DNA of 64,000 nucleotides, from positions 248,001 to 312,000 of the forward strand of contig NZ_JAFCKB010000005.1 of NCBI RefSeq assembly GCF_018130615.1, given 5' to 3'. Positions within the stretch are counted from its first letter, which is position 1. Every line of letters starts with the position of its first letter. The position numbers and the translations under genes are program-made. Positions 47,492 to 57,447 of this stretch are shown piece by piece. This DNA comes from Bradyrhizobium manausense. GTDB taxonomy: Bacteria; Pseudomonadota; Alphaproteobacteria; Rhizobiales; Xanthobacteraceae. The notes beneath the pieces were generated by a model, which did not search any database, was not told the DNA's origin, and worked only from the letters and a program-made list of their open reading frames with translations.

Positions 47492-49228
47492 ATGAAAACG
47501 TCCATGTCCAGGAAGCAATGGCTGCTGTCCGGCTTCGTCGCATTCACGTGTGTTGTCTCGACCGCCGCAATCGCCGGCCCGATCGAGAGCTACGCACCCG
47601 TCACCCAGCAGCGCCTGGAGAATCCGGAATCGGGCAATTGGATGCTCTATCGGCGCACCTATGACGGACAGGGCTACAGCCCGCTCGACCAGATCAACAC
47701 CTCCAACGTCAAGAATCTCACACCGGTCTGGACCTTCGCAACCGGCGTCGTCGAAGGCCATGAGGCGCCGCCGATCGTCAACAACGGCGTGATGTTCGTG
47801 GCGACCCCGATGGGCCAGGTGATCGCGCTGAACGCGAAGACCGGCGATGAATATTGGCGCTACAAGCGGCAGCTCCCCGACGATCTGTTCCAACTGCATC
47901 CGACCAGCCGCGGCGTCGGCCTGTGGGAGGACAAGCTCTATCTCGCCACCACTGACGACCATGTTGTCGCCCTCGATGCCAAGACCGGCAAGGTGGCGTG
48001 GGACACCAAGGTTCAGGATTACAAGAAGGGTCAGTACATGACCCTGATGCCGCTGATCGTTGACGGCAAGGTTATCGTCGGTGGCTCCGGCGGCGAGTTC
48101 GGCGTGCGCGGCTATGTCGCCGCCTTCGATGCCAAGGACGGCAAGGAGCTGTGGCGCACCTTCACCATTCCCGGCGAAGGCGAGCCCGGTCACGACACCT
48201 GGCAGGGCGACGACTGGAAGAACGGCGGCGGCTCGGCCTGGATGACCGGCACTTACGATAAGGAGACTAAGACGATCTATTGGGGTGTCGGCAATGCCGC
48301 GCCGTGGCCCGGCGAGATGCATCCCGGCGACAATCTCTATACCTCGTCGGTGATCGCGCTCGATCCGGGCAATGGCAAGATCAAGACCTACCACCAGTAT
48401 CACCAGAATGACTCCTGGGACTGGGACGAGGTCGACGCGCCGATGCTGATCGATCTCCAGCGTGACGGCCGCAGCATCAAGAGCCTGGTTCATCCCGGGC
48501 GCGATGCGATTTTCTGGGTGCTCGAGCGCACACCGACCAAGATCAACTACGTCGCCGGCTGGCCGTTCGTCTCGACCGACGTCTGGAAGGGCATCGACGA
48601 GAACGGCAAGCCGATCCTCGATCCCGCGCACAAGCCGGTGGTCGGCAAGCGCGTGGAATTCTGCCCGTCGCTGTGGGGCGGCAAGGACTGGCCGTCGGCG
48701 GCCTACAGTCAGAAGACAGGGCTCGTCTACGTGCCGGCCAACGAGAACTTCTGCGGCGGCTTCACCGGCGAGAAGATCGCGCTCAAGCCCGGCGAGCTCT
48801 GGCTCGGCACCAAGCCGGAAGATATCGGCCTGAAGACCAAGCCGGGCGCCGATCATTTTGGTGAGATCCAGGCCTGGGACCCCGCGACCGGCAAGAAGGT
48901 GTGGCAGCACAACTTCCCGAAATCGCAGATGTTCGGTTCGGTCACGGCAACCGCAGGCGATCTCGTCTTCGCCGGCGGCACCAACGACCGCAACTTCCGC
49001 GCCTTCAATGCCAAGACTGGCGAGCTGCTGTGGGAGCAGAAGACCAACTCCGGCATCATGGGCATGCCGATGTCCTACGAGATCGACGGCACGCAATACA
49101 TCGCGATCCAGTCGGGCTGGGGCGTGGACGCGCAACGCATCCAGGACGCGCTCGCGACCAATAATATCGGCATCGAGTCCAACGTGCCGCAGGGCGGCGT
49201 GATCTGGGTGTTCGCGCTGAAGAAATAA
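47492..49228 (+). CDS. PQQ-dependent alcohol dehydrogenase lacking the vicinal disulfide, lanthanide-type metal site
   Basis: 578 residues: signal peptide to about residue 28 (VSTAAIA) and an eight-bladed propeller with repeated W-docking segments (ALNAKTGDEYWRY, ALDAKTGKVAW, AFNAKTGELLW). Metal/PQQ residues: Glu202 in GGEFGVRG, Asn268 in WGVGNAAPW, catalytic Asp310 and an additional Asp312 in SWDWDEVDAP. The extra Asp marks lanthanide-dependent members. The Cys-Cys pair near residue 137 that normally sits over PQQ is replaced by HPTS. AAGGGGAA precedes ATG 47492. It oxidises an unknown alcohol in the periplasm. Confidence 0.88.
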   Translation: MKTSMSRKQWLLSGFVAFTCVVSTAAIAGPIESYAPVTQQRLENPESGNWMLYRRTYDGQGYSPLDQINTSNVKNLTPVWTFATGVVEGHEAPPIVNNGVMFVATPMGQVIALNAKTGDEYWRYKRQLPDDLFQLHPTSRGVGLWEDKLYLATTDDHVVALDAKTGKVAWDTKVQDYKKGQYMTLMPLIVDGKVIVGGSGGEFGVRGYVAAFDAKDGKELWRTFTIPGEGEPGHDTWQGDDWKNGGGSAWMTGTYDKETKTIYWGVGNAAPWPGEMHPGDNLYTSSVIALDPGNGKIKTYHQYHQNDSWDWDEVDAPMLIDLQRDGRSIKSLVHPGRDAIFWVLERTPTKINYVAGWPFVSTDVWKGIDENGKPILDPAHKPVVGKRVEFCPSLWGGKDWPSAAYSQKTGLVYVPANENFCGGFTGEKIALKPGELWLGTKPEDIGLKTKPGADHFGEIQAWDPATGKKVWQHNFPKSQMFGSVTATAGDLVFAGGTNDRNFRAFNAKTGELLWEQKTNSGIMGMPMSYEIDGTQYIAIQSGWGVDAQRIQDALATNNIGIESNVPQGGVIWVFALKK

Positions 49229-49390
49229 GCTCCGCAGGCGGATCGAGAGAAGCGGAGCGTCAGGGGGCAAATGCGGCGGGCGGCAACGTCCGCCGCATTT
49301 TGCGTGTGGGATGCGGGCTGCGACCAACACCATGACGATGTCGAAGCACTGGCGCGTAAGGCGGTACGAGGCCGCCTGATGTTCCCAGCC

Positions 49391-51703
49391 TCAGGCCTCC
49401 AATTGCTTGCCGATCGGAAGCGCGCGGATGCGTTTGCCGGTCGCCGCGAAGATCGCGTTCAGCAGCGCCGGCGCGAACGGAGGCACGCCGGGCTCGCCGA
49501 CACCGCTCGGCGGCGTATCGGGTGAGGGCGGCACGATATGGACGTTGGTCACCAGCGGGGCCTCGTCGATCCTGACGACCTGGAAGTCGTCAAAATTCGT
49601 CTGCTCCACCTTGCCGTCCTTGAAGGTGACCGCGCCGTACTTGGCGAGGCTCAGGCCCATGATCGCCGCGCCCTCGATCTGCGAGGCGATGCGCTCGGGA
49701 TTGACATAAGTGCCGCAATCGATCGCGGTGTCGACCCGCGGCACCGTCAGCTTGCCCTTCTCGTCGACGGCGACCTCGACGATGGTCGCGATGTAGCTGA
49801 CGAAGCTGCGGTGCACGGCGATGCCGAGGCCGTGGCCCTTGGGCACCTGACGGCCCCATTCGCCCTTCTCGGCAACCAGCTCGACCACCTTGCGCAGGCG
49901 CGCGGTGTCGATCGGGTAGCTGTCATAGGGCTCGCCATAGTTCCACATGTCCTTCACGTTGGGCTTGACGATGCGCGGGCTGCCGATCAGCGCGAGCAGC
50001 GTCTCCTTCTGGTCCCGGCCGGTCGCGTTGGCGATCTCGCCGACCATCGACTGCACCGCGAAGGCCCGCGGGATGTTCGAGACCGAACGGAACCAGCCGA
50101 TGCGCGTAAACGCTGCGGCTTCCGGGTTCTCGCAACTGATATTGGCGATCTCGAAGGGCATGTCGACGAGGCCCATGCCGAGCTCGAAAGGCGCCTGATG
50201 CTTGGTACCCGCGGCGAAGGTCGAGGCGATGCTCGGCGCCACGCTGCGGTGACGCCAGGCGGTGACCTTGCCGTCCTTGTCGAGGCCTGCCTCGATGCGC
50301 TCGACCGAGACGGTGTGCAGGAAGCCGTTATGGATGTCGTCCTCGCGTGTCCATTGCACCTTCACCGGCGCGCCGAGCTCCTTCGACAGCAGGGCGGCTT
50401 CGAGTGCATAATCGCATTTCGACTTGCGGCCGAAACCGCCGCCGAGCAGCGTGACGTTGACGGTGACGTTGCCCTCGGGAATGCCGAGCGTCTTGGCGAC
50501 GTCCTCGCGCGTGCCGCCGGGGCTCTGCACCGGTGCCCAGATCTCCGCCTTGTCGCCCTTGACGTCGGCCACCGCGACCGGCGGCTCCATGCTGACATGG
50601 GCGAGATGGGGGATGTAGTACTCGCCGACAATGACCTTGTCCGCGCCCTTCAGTGCGCCGTCGGCATCGCCTTCCTTGCGCACGACGAGACCCGGCTTGC
50701 GCGAGGCCTCCTCGAGCTCCTTGCGGTAGGCGACCGAGTCATATTTGCCGTTGGCACCGTCGTCCCAGACCAGCTTCAGCGCGTCGCGGCCCTTGATCGC
50801 GGCGCCGGTGTTGCGCGCGATCACCGCGACGCCGCCGAGCGGCTGGAATTTCGACGGCCACGGCCAGCCGCGCACTTGCATCACTTTCTCGACACCTGGC
50901 ACCTTCAGCGCCGCGTCCGGATCAAACGAGGTGAGCTTGCCGCCGGTCACCGGCGGGCGCGCGATCACGGCGTATTTCATCCCGGGAAGCCGTACGTCGG
51001 CGCCGTAACGCGCCTTGCCGGTGGTGATGTCGTGGAGATCGACGATGCCGACCTGGCCCTTGCCGAGATAACGAAAGTCCTTCGGGTCCTTCAGCTTGAG
51101 GCCTTCGATGCTCGGTACCGATTCCTTGGCAGCATCGGCCGCGAGCTCGCCGAAGCCGAGCTTGCGTCCGCTCGCGTTGTGGACGACCTCGTGATTGGCC
51201 GCCTTGACTTCGGTCGCCGGTACGCCCCAGCGCTTGGCCGCGGCCTGCTCCAGCATGGTGCGGGCCGAGGCGCCGATCTGGCGCATCGGCATCAGATAGT
51301 GCCGCGTGCTGCGCGAGCCGTCGGTGTCTTGGTTGCCGAACTTGACCTCGTCGCCATGGGCCTGCTGCACCTTGACCTTGGACCAGTCGGCCTCCATCTC
51401 CTCGGCCACGACCAGCGGCAGGCTGGTGCGCACGCCGGTGCCCATCTCGGAGCGATGGGCGAGGATTGTGACGGTGCCGTCGGGCGCGACCGCGACGAAC
51501 ACGCGCGGATCGACCACGATGCCATGCGGCATCTTGCCGGCGCCGGTCTCATAGGCAAAGGCCTGACGCGTCATCACGGGGGCGGCGAGCACGAAGCCGC
51601 CGGTGACGCCGAGCCCCTTCAGGATGCTGCGGCGCGAGACCTTCTCGACGCGGATGTTCTTTTCGAAGCCACGAAGCTTCCGGGGATTATCGATGAAATT
51701 CAT
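49391..51703 (-). CDS. Molybdopterin-binding subunit of an aldehyde/isoquinoline oxidoreductase (IorB type)
   Basis: 770 residues of the xanthine dehydrogenase superfamily. A twin-arginine signal ([20 protein letters not shown], residues 23-42) sends it to the periplasm with its partner. Domains: aldehyde oxidase a/b hammerhead ([20 protein letters not shown]) and molybdopterin-binding ([20 protein letters not shown]). The catalytic Glu is in [17 protein letters not shown]. Its start lies one base after the stop of the [2Fe-2S] subunit. With quinoprotein genes on both sides, an aldehyde substrate is plausible but not proven. Confidence 0.87.
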   Translation of the reverse strand: MNFIDNPRKLRGFEKNIRVEKVSRRSILKGLGVTGGFVLAAPVMTRQAFAYETGAGKMPHGIVVDPRVFVAVAPDGTVTILAHRSEMGTGVRTSLPLVVAEEMEADWSKVKVQQAHGDEVKFGNQDTDGSRSTRHYLMPMRQIGASARTMLEQAAAKRWGVPATEVKAANHEVVHNASGRKLGFGELAADAAKESVPSIEGLKLKDPKDFRYLGKGQVGIVDLHDITTGKARYGADVRLPGMKYAVIARPPVTGGKLTSFDPDAALKVPGVEKVMQVRGWPWPSKFQPLGGVAVIARNTGAAIKGRDALKLVWDDGANGKYDSVAYRKELEEASRKPGLVVRKEGDADGALKGADKVIVGEYYIPHLAHVSMEPPVAVADVKGDKAEIWAPVQSPGGTREDVAKTLGIPEGNVTVNVTLLGGGFGRKSKCDYALEAALLSKELGAPVKVQWTREDDIHNGFLHTVSVERIEAGLDKDGKVTAWRHRSVAPSIASTFAAGTKHQAPFELGMGLVDMPFEIANISCENPEAAAFTRIGWFRSVSNIPRAFAVQSMVGEIANATGRDQKETLLALIGSPRIVKPNVKDMWNYGEPYDSYPIDTARLRKVVELVAEKGEWGRQVPKGHGLGIAVHRSFVSYIATIVEVAVDEKGKLTVPRVDTAIDCGTYVNPERIASQIEGAAIMGLSLAKYGAVTFKDGKVEQTNFDDFQVVRIDEAPLVTNVHIVPPSPDTPPSGVGEPGVPPFAPALLNAIFAATGKRIRALPIGKQLEA

Positions 51704-51704
51704 G

Positions 51705-52157
51705 TCACACTCCCGTCGATGCGAGATGGACCGCGTTCTCGATGCGCTGGTAGCAGCCGCAGCGGCAAATGTTGCCGGACATCGCTTCGCGGATCTGGTC
51801 GTGCGACGGCTTGGGATTGTCCATCAGGAGCGCGGCAGCCTGCATGATCTGGCCGGCCTGGCAGAAGCCGCATTGGGGGACGTTGACCTGGCGCCAGGCC
51901 TTCTGGACGGGATGATCGCCATCCGGATGCAGCCCCTCGATCGTGGTGACCTCGCGTCCGGCGACGTCGTTGATCGACGTGATGCAGGACCGCACCGCTT
52001 CCTTGTCGACGATGACGGTGCAGGCACCGCACAGCGCCTTGCCGCAGCCGAACTTGGTGCCGGTTAGCCCGGCTTCATCGCGCAGGAACCAGAGTAGCGG
52101 GAGATCCGGGTCGCCGTCCCAGCTCTGTTCCTGGCCGTTGATCTTCACCTTGATCAT
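51705..52157 (-). CDS. [2Fe-2S] subunit of the IorAB-type molybdenum oxidoreductase
   Basis: 150 residues with two [2Fe-2S] sites: the plant-ferredoxin-like one ([16 protein letters not shown] plus an outer Cys) and the C-terminal one ([24 protein letters not shown]). It passes electrons from the molybdenum site of the partner subunit, whose gene follows after one base. No FAD subunit is present, so electrons probably leave to a cytochrome or other periplasmic carrier. Confidence 0.9.
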   Translation of the reverse strand: MIKVKINGQEQSWDGDPDLPLLWFLRDEAGLTGTKFGCGKALCGACTVIVDKEAVRSCITSINDVAGREVTTIEGLHPDGDHPVQKAWRQVNVPQCGFCQAGQIMQAAALLMDNPKPSHDQIREAMSGNICRCGCYQRIENAVHLASTGV

Positions 52158-52762
52158 GATCGTCCTCGCTCTTCATAAGCTTGCTGATTTCAACATTGCC
52201 GATTTCGGTTGGCGCAATGTCCGCTGCGTCGTGTGACCGCATCCTGGCCCGTTGTCCTGCGCGGGCAGGCCCCGGCAGGAAGCTGGAATGCGAATCGCAA
52301 TGTCCGGATGTGCTCGATACCTCCCGTTTTGTTCTTAATTGATTGAATTCGCGGGCATCGTAACGACGCGACCGTAGCAGAGATCGCGCCGGGCCGGCAT
52401 CACAGCCGGGTGTTCTTGACGTGAACAGACTGCATCTGAGGTTTGTCAAAAGCAGGGCGCGGCAACATGTCGCTCGTTGCGCGGATACAGGGCTTGGGTG
52501 CCGTGAAAAAAGCTTCGTCCGCCAGAGGGACTGCACGGACGAAGCAGTAGTCCTCAGTCGAGGGAGGGAGAATCGCAGGGCACGCTGACTTCAAGCAGAA
52601 GAGGGCGGCGCTGCGCAGTCATTCAGAGACCAGGACTGAGGGAGCGGAACGCGCTCGCATACGCACAGTGCACAGGCGGCAAATCGCCGCGATCATTCGG
52701 GAACTGCACCCGTCCGCTCGCGGATAGCCAGCGAGCGGACGGGCGATGTCAGGCGGCCGTGC
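52158..52762. other. Intergenic region between the molybdenum oxidoreductase and gfa
   Basis: 605 bases without a convincing gene. It contains the iorA-side promoter region, a small palindrome TGTTC-N7-GAACA at 52411-52427 and the strong hairpin after gfa at 52709-52743. Short open frames here (up to 64 codons) lack ribosome sites and normal composition. Confidence 0.5.
52709..52743. terminator. Hairpin at the end of the xoxF operon
   Basis: CCCGTCCGCTCGC (52709-52721) and GCGAGCGGACGGG (52731-52743) form a perfect 13-bp stem with a 9-base loop, 19 bases after the gfa stop. It probably ends the xoxF-xoxG-frmA-gfa transcript, though no T-run is seen. Confidence 0.65.
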
Positions 52763-53326
52763 TCAGGCGGCCTTGGCTTTTGCCACGTGGGTCGCGATCG
52801 CATCCATCAGCGCCGGCGACAGGCAGTCATAGGGCTCGAGGCCGATTTCCTTGAGCCGCGACCGGATGCCGGCCATCTGCTCCGGCTTCACGCCCGATTC
52901 GATCACCGAGGAGACGAAGGCGGCGAATTGCGGCGCCTGCGAACCCTGCTCCTGGAACAGTTCCGGATGGATGAAATCGAGCCCGTAGAACGGATGGTTC
53001 TTGTTCTCGATCCGGCCGTACATGTGCGTACCGCACGCCTTGCAGGCGTGACGCTGGATCACCGCGGAGGGATCGACGATCTGGAGCTTGTCGCCGTTCT
53101 CGGTCACGGTGATGTTCTGGCGGGGCACCACTGCGACGACCGAGAAGTTGGCGCCTTGCGGCTTCCAGCACTTGGTGCAGCCGCAGGCGTGGTTATGAGC
53201 GACGTCGCCCTTCACCGCGACCTTGACCGGATGGTCCGAGCATTTGCAGACCAGGGTGCCGCCGGCAAAGCTGCCGCTGCCCTGTTTGACGCCGTTATCG
53301 ATCGAGGGATGGAGTGAAACAGTCAT
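52763..53326 (-). CDS. gfa: S-(hydroxymethyl)glutathione synthase (glutathione-dependent formaldehyde-activating enzyme)
   Basis: 187 residues. Gfa helps formaldehyde add to glutathione in the cytoplasm. The fold's zinc cysteines are visible in [16 protein letters not shown] and [16 protein letters not shown]. It starts 33 bases after the formaldehyde-adduct dehydrogenase gene on the same strand. Together they dispose of formaldehyde made by XoxF. Confidence 0.93.
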   Translation of the reverse strand: MTVSLHPSIDNGVKQGSGSFAGGTLVCKCSDHPVKVAVKGDVAHNHACGCTKCWKPQGANFSVVAVVPRQNITVTENGDKLQIVDPSAVIQRHACKACGTHMYGRIENKNHPFYGLDFIHPELFQEQGSQAPQFAAFVSSVIESGVKPEQMAGIRSRLKEIGLEPYDCLSPALMDAIATHVAKAKAA

Positions 53327-53359
53327 GGGTCGATCCTCCTTGGGGTGACGTTTTTCGAA

Positions 53360-54469
53360 TTAGAACACGACGACAGAACGGATGGATTTGCCCTCATGCA
53401 TGAGGTCGAAGCCCTTGTTGATGTCTTCGAGCTTGAGCGTGTGGGTGATCATCGGGTCGATCTGGATCTTTCCGTTCATGTACCAGTCGACGATCTTCGG
53501 CACGTCGGTGCGGCCGCGCGCGCCGCCGAAGGCCGTGCCGCGCCAGTTGCGCCCGGTGACGAGCTGGAACGGGCGGGTGGCGATCTCCTTGCCGGATTCG
53601 GCAACGCCGATGACGATCGAGGTGCCCCAGCCGCGATGGCAGGCTTCCAGCGCCTGCCGCATCACCGTGGTGTTGCCGGTGCAGTCGAAGGTGTAGTCGG
53701 CGCCGCCGTCGGTGAGGCCGACGAGATGCGGAACGATGTCGCCGGTGATCTTCTTGGGGTTGACGAATTCGGTCATGCCGAACCGGCGGCCCCATTCCTC
53801 CTTGGAGTCGTTGATGTCGACGCCGATGATCTTGTCGGCACCGGCCATCTTGGCGCCCTGGATCACGTTGAGGCCGATACCGCCGAGGCCGAACACGACG
53901 ACGTTGGAGCCCGGCGTGACCTTTGCGGTGTTGACCACGGCGCCGACGCCGGTGGTGACGCCGCAGCCGATGTAGCAGCTCTTGTCGAAGGGGGCGTCCT
54001 CGCGGATCTTCGCCACCGCGATCTCCGGCAGCACCGTGAAGTTGGAGAAGGTCGAGCAACCCATGTAGTGGTAGATCGGCTTGCCCTTGTAGGAGAAGCG
54101 GCTGGTGCCGTCAGGCATCACGCCCTTGCCCTGCGTCGCGCGGATCGCGGTGCAGAGGTTGGTCTTCTGGCTCAGGCAGCTTTTGCACTGCCGGCATTCC
54201 GGCGTGTAGAGCGGAATGACGTGATCGCCCGGCTTCACCGAGGTCACGCCCGCGCCGATCTCGCGGATGATGCCGGCACCCTCATGGCCGAGGATTGACG
54301 GGAAGATTCCCTCGCTGTCGAAACCGTCGAGCGTGTAGGCGTCGGTGTGGCAGATGCCCGTCGCCTTGATCTCTACCAGGACTTCGCCGGCCTTCGGCCC
54401 TTCCAGATCGACTTCGACGATTTCGAGCGGCTTCTTGGCTTCGAAAGCGACGGCAGCACGTGTCTTCAT
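53360..54469 (-). CDS. frmA: S-(hydroxymethyl)glutathione dehydrogenase / class III alcohol dehydrogenase
   Basis: 369 residues of the zinc alcohol dehydrogenase family, class III. It oxidises S-hydroxymethylglutathione to S-formylglutathione with NAD+. Catalytic zinc ligands are in [11 protein letters not shown] and ILGHEGAG plus Cys in YIGCGVTTG; the structural zinc cysteines are in [18 protein letters not shown]-binding [18 protein letters not shown]. It lies between the cytochrome gene and gfa in the xoxF operon, so it should be induced with methanol oxidation. The same enzyme can reduce S-nitrosoglutathione. Confidence 0.95.
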   Translation of the reverse strand: MKTRAAVAFEAKKPLEIVEVDLEGPKAGEVLVEIKATGICHTDAYTLDGFDSEGIFPSILGHEGAGIIREIGAGVTSVKPGDHVIPLYTPECRQCKSCLSQKTNLCTAIRATQGKGVMPDGTSRFSYKGKPIYHYMGCSTFSNFTVLPEIAVAKIREDAPFDKSCYIGCGVTTGVGAVVNTAKVTPGSNVVVFGLGGIGLNVIQGAKMAGADKIIGVDINDSKEEWGRRFGMTEFVNPKKITGDIVPHLVGLTDGGADYTFDCTGNTTVMRQALEACHRGWGTSIVIGVAESGKEIATRPFQLVTGRNWRGTAFGGARGRTDVPKIVDWYMNGKIQIDPMITHTLKLEDINKGFDLMHEGKSIRSVVVF

Positions 54470-54530
54470 CGGTAGCTCCTCAAATTCTCGCAGGGCGCCA
54501 AGACGTGCGTCTCAGTCGGGCCCCAGACGT

Positions 54531-55049
54531 TCACTTCTTGCCCATGCACGAGTCTTCATTCTTGGTATAGGCGTCGCTCTTGTCCTCATGCTTGCCGGGA
54601 CGGGCACGGCCCCAGGCTTCATTGGAGCGGGCGCGCAGATAGACGTAGAGATCGTCCATGTAGCAGGCGACGTTCGGATTATCGCCGAACGCCGGCATCA
54701 CGTTCTCTGCGGCGGTCGAGATGTTCTTGCGGCCCGAGGCGACGACGCCGAGAAAATCGGCATAGCTCATGGTCTTGAGCGAATCCTTCAGTGCTGGCGC
54801 GTAGGTCGAGCCCATGCCATCCGGGCCATGACACACATGGCAGTCCGAGTGATAGCGGCGGTATCCGGAATAAGTGTACCAGTCGACGGAGTCGCCATTG
54901 ATCTTGTAGGTCGGGTTGCCATCCTTATCGAGCCATTCGCCAGTTTCGTTCTGCTTGACGGCAGTCGGATCGCCCGAGCCGTCCGCGACAGCAATTCCCC
55001 CGGACGCAACGAAGATCATCGCAGCAATGACAGAGCAGATTTTACGCAA
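54531..55049 (-). CDS. xoxG: Periplasmic cytochrome c, electron acceptor of XoxF
   Basis: 172 residues with a signal peptide (ICSVIAAMIFVASGGIAVA) and one haem site CHVCHGPDG; the distal Met is probably in VMPAFGDNP. The long insert before the haem (YKINGDSVDWYTYSGYRRYH) is typical of the cytochrome c-L/XoxG group linked to methanol oxidation. The start is TTG 55049 with AGGA upstream, since the first ATG would cut the signal peptide. It directly follows xoxF by 81 bases. Confidence 0.87.
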   Translation of the reverse strand: MRKICSVIAAMIFVASGGIAVADGSGDPTAVKQNETGEWLDKDGNPTYKINGDSVDWYTYSGYRRYHSDCHVCHGPDGMGSTYAPALKDSLKTMSYADFLGVVASGRKNISTAAENVMPAFGDNPNVACYMDDLYVYLRARSNEAWGRARPGKHEDKSDAYTKNEDSCMGKK

Positions 55050-55130
55050 GAGGTGTTCCTCGAAGGCGTTCGGTGGAGACGAGCCGGCGCGTGGAGTTGA
55101 TCCACGCGCCGGAGCGAGACGAGGTCGAGG

Positions 55131-56936
55131 CTAGTTCGCAGGCAGCGAGAACACGGTCAGCGTGCCGCCGAGTGCCGTGTAGTTGCTGAGCGCAGCGTAG
55201 CCACCGACAGCACCGAGGCCCGCAGTCGGATCGGTCAGACCCGCTGCCAGACCGATGCCGGCCCAACCGCCGACGCCGGAGAGCACGGCAACATACTGCT
55301 TGCCGCCGTTCTCATAGGTCGTGACGTTGCCGATGATGCCGGAAGGAGTCTTGAACTTGTAGAGCTCCTTGCCGGTCTTGGCGTCGACAGCCTTCAGGTA
55401 GCCTTCGAGCGTGCCGTAGAACACCACGCCGCCGGCGGTTGCGAGCGCACCCGACCAGACCGAGAACTGCTCCTTGTTCGACCAGACGATCTTGCCGGTC
55501 TTGCCGTCCCAGGCGATGAAGTTACCCATGTTGGTCTCGCCGGCAGGCGGATACATCGAGAGCGTTGCGCCCACATAGGGCTGGCCCGCGGTGTAGCTCA
55601 CCTTGAACGGTTCGTAGTCCATGCAGACATGGTTGGTCGGGACGTAGAACAGCTGCGTATCCGGCGAGTAGGCCGCCGGCTGCTCGTCCTTGGTGCCGAG
55701 CGCGGCCGGGCAGATGCCCTTCACGTTGTGATCTTCGCCGGCCTTGTCGGTCGAAGCTGCGTCGAGCACCTTCGGACGACCATAGGTGGCGGAGTTCTTG
55801 TCCATGTCGACGCCGGAGGTCCAGTTCACCTTCGGGTCGTACTTCTCGGCGACCAGAAGCTCACCGGTGCCGCGATCGAGCGTATAGCCGAGGCCGTTAC
55901 GATCGAAATGCGTCAGCAGCTTGCGTGCCTGGCCATTAATCGACTGATCCGAGAGGATCATCTCGTTGACGCCGTCATAGTCCCATTCGTCATGGGGCGT
56001 CATCTGATAGACCCACTTGGCAACGCCGGTATCCGGGTTACGCGCCCAGATCGTCATCGACCATTTGTTGTCGCCGGGACGCTGCTTCGGATTCCAGGTC
56101 GAGGGATTGCCCGATCCGTAGTAGATCAGGTTCATCTCGGGATCGTAGGAGATCCAGCCCCAGGTGGCGCCGCCGCCGATCTTCCACTGATCGCCCTGCC
56201 AGGTCTTGAGGCTCGAATCCTTGCCGATCGGCTTGCCGAGTGCGGTGGTCTTGTCGTCGACCAGGATCTGGTCATCCGGACCTTCCGAATAGCCACGCCA
56301 GGCCAGCTTGCCGGTCTTGATGTCGTAGGCGCTCATGTGGGCCTGAACGCCGAACTCGCCACCGGAGATGCCGATCAGCACCTTGTCCTTGACGACCATC
56401 GGTGCCGAGGTTCCGGTCTCACCCTTGCTGGGATCGCCGTTCTTCGCGGTCCATGCGACCTGACCGGTCTTGGCGTCGAGCGCGACGAGGGTCGTGTCGG
56501 CCTGGTGCAGGAAGATCTTGCCGTCGCCGAAGGCGAGGCCGCGGTTAACGGTATCGCAGCACATCACCGGGATGACGTTCGGATCCTGCTTCGGCTCGTA
56601 CTTCCAGACGATCTTGTTCTCGTTGGAAAGGTCAATGGCGTAGACCTTGTTCGGGAACGGCGTATGGACGTACATCATGTTGCCGACGATCAGCGGGCCG
56701 CCTTCGTGGCCGCGCAGCACGCCGGTCGAGAAGGTCCAGGCGACCTGGAGCTTGCCGACATTTTGTGCGTTGATCTGGTTCAGCTTGGAATAGCGGTTAT
56801 TGGCGTAGTCGCCGGTCGGCATCACCCAGTCTTTCGGGTTCTGCGACATCTTGTTCAGCTCGTCATTGGCTGACGCGCTCCCGACGGCGAGAGCCGCCGC
56901 GGAGCCAAGAAAGGTCGCCAGTAGCACCTTGCGCAT
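55131..56936 (-). CDS. xoxF: Lanthanide-dependent methanol dehydrogenase XoxF
   Basis: 601 residues, the normal size. Signal peptide ends at residue 23 (AVGSASA). The vicinal disulfide Cys126-Cys127 sits in [10 protein letters not shown]. Metal/PQQ ligands are Glu194 (SGGEFGVQ), Asn277 ([11 protein letters not shown]), catalytic Asp319 and the lanthanide-specific Asp321 in EWDYDGVNE. It oxidises methanol to formaldehyde (or formate) in the periplasm and passes electrons to the cytochrome encoded next. ATG 56936 is chosen because GGAGG is 7 bases upstream; ATG 56942 would be too close. Confidence 0.95.
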   Translation of the reverse strand: MRKVLLATFLGSAAALAVGSASANDELNKMSQNPKDWVMPTGDYANNRYSKLNQINAQNVGKLQVAWTFSTGVLRGHEGGPLIVGNMMYVHTPFPNKVYAIDLSNENKIVWKYEPKQDPNVIPVMCCDTVNRGLAFGDGKIFLHQADTTLVALDAKTGQVAWTAKNGDPSKGETGTSAPMVVKDKVLIGISGGEFGVQAHMSAYDIKTGKLAWRGYSEGPDDQILVDDKTTALGKPIGKDSSLKTWQGDQWKIGGGATWGWISYDPEMNLIYYGSGNPSTWNPKQRPGDNKWSMTIWARNPDTGVAKWVYQMTPHDEWDYDGVNEMILSDQSINGQARKLLTHFDRNGLGYTLDRGTGELLVAEKYDPKVNWTSGVDMDKNSATYGRPKVLDAASTDKAGEDHNVKGICPAALGTKDEQPAAYSPDTQLFYVPTNHVCMDYEPFKVSYTAGQPYVGATLSMYPPAGETNMGNFIAWDGKTGKIVWSNKEQFSVWSGALATAGGVVFYGTLEGYLKAVDAKTGKELYKFKTPSGIIGNVTTYENGGKQYVAVLSGVGGWAGIGLAAGLTDPTAGLGAVGGYAALSNYTALGGTLTVFSLPAN

Positions 56937-57447
56937 AGTCATTCCTCCGTTGGTCTCGTTTATTGTTTCCGAAGCGTTGCTCAATCACCGGGCTTCTCGT
57001 CCGGCGTCTGCTCGTGCAGGGCGGTCGCGATTGGGACCAGAAACGATGCTGTGCTGTTTCCTCCTCCTGATGAGAGCCACAGGTCCGCGTGCAGGAGCGG
57101 CCCGTTCTTTTTGTTCCTGCCGCAATTCGTAACGACTTCGTCACCGGGAAACTTGCCCAAGAGAGAAGCTGATTTGCTCGATAGCGCACGGATGCGAAGT
57201 TTTTGATTTTGCAGTAGCGAATTCAGCGGCTTCGACGTTGCGCGGTGCGGCTCTCAACGCTCAGGTTCCCCTTGACGGCGGTGCAACTAAGGCGGAGGAT
57301 TGTCCTTCAAGGGTGGCAATGGAGCGATGGCGCTCGTTCCCAAGACCGCCCAAATTTGAGGTAAACGTCACGCAATCACGGCTGAGGGCTCCAGCAGCGC
57401 TGGTCGCGATTCGCGTCGAATCCCGAAACACACCAGTGGCTGGATTA
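56937..57447. promoter_or_regulatory. Divergent control region between xoxF and an AraC regulator
   Basis: 511 bases between the two starts, including a long xoxF leader. GGAGG before xoxF is the only certain element. An open frame continues upstream of the AraC start to 57238 but its composition is not coding. I see no perfect palindrome; AraC-type sites are usually degenerate direct repeats and cannot be assigned by eye. Confidence 0.45.

Noticed and set aside
47339-49333. 664-codon open frame on the minus strand
   Set aside because: Antisense to the first PQQ dehydrogenase; no recognisable domain.
49538-51847. 769-codon open frame on the plus strand
   Set aside because: It is antisense to the molybdopterin subunit gene, is rich in Arg, Asp, Leu and His in the way GC-rich shadows are, and has no family motif.
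52411-52427. TGTTC-N7-GAACA palindrome as a LexA box
   Set aside because: Alphaproteobacterial LexA sites are direct repeats GTTC-N7-GTTC, and no SOS gene is close. Too short to assign.
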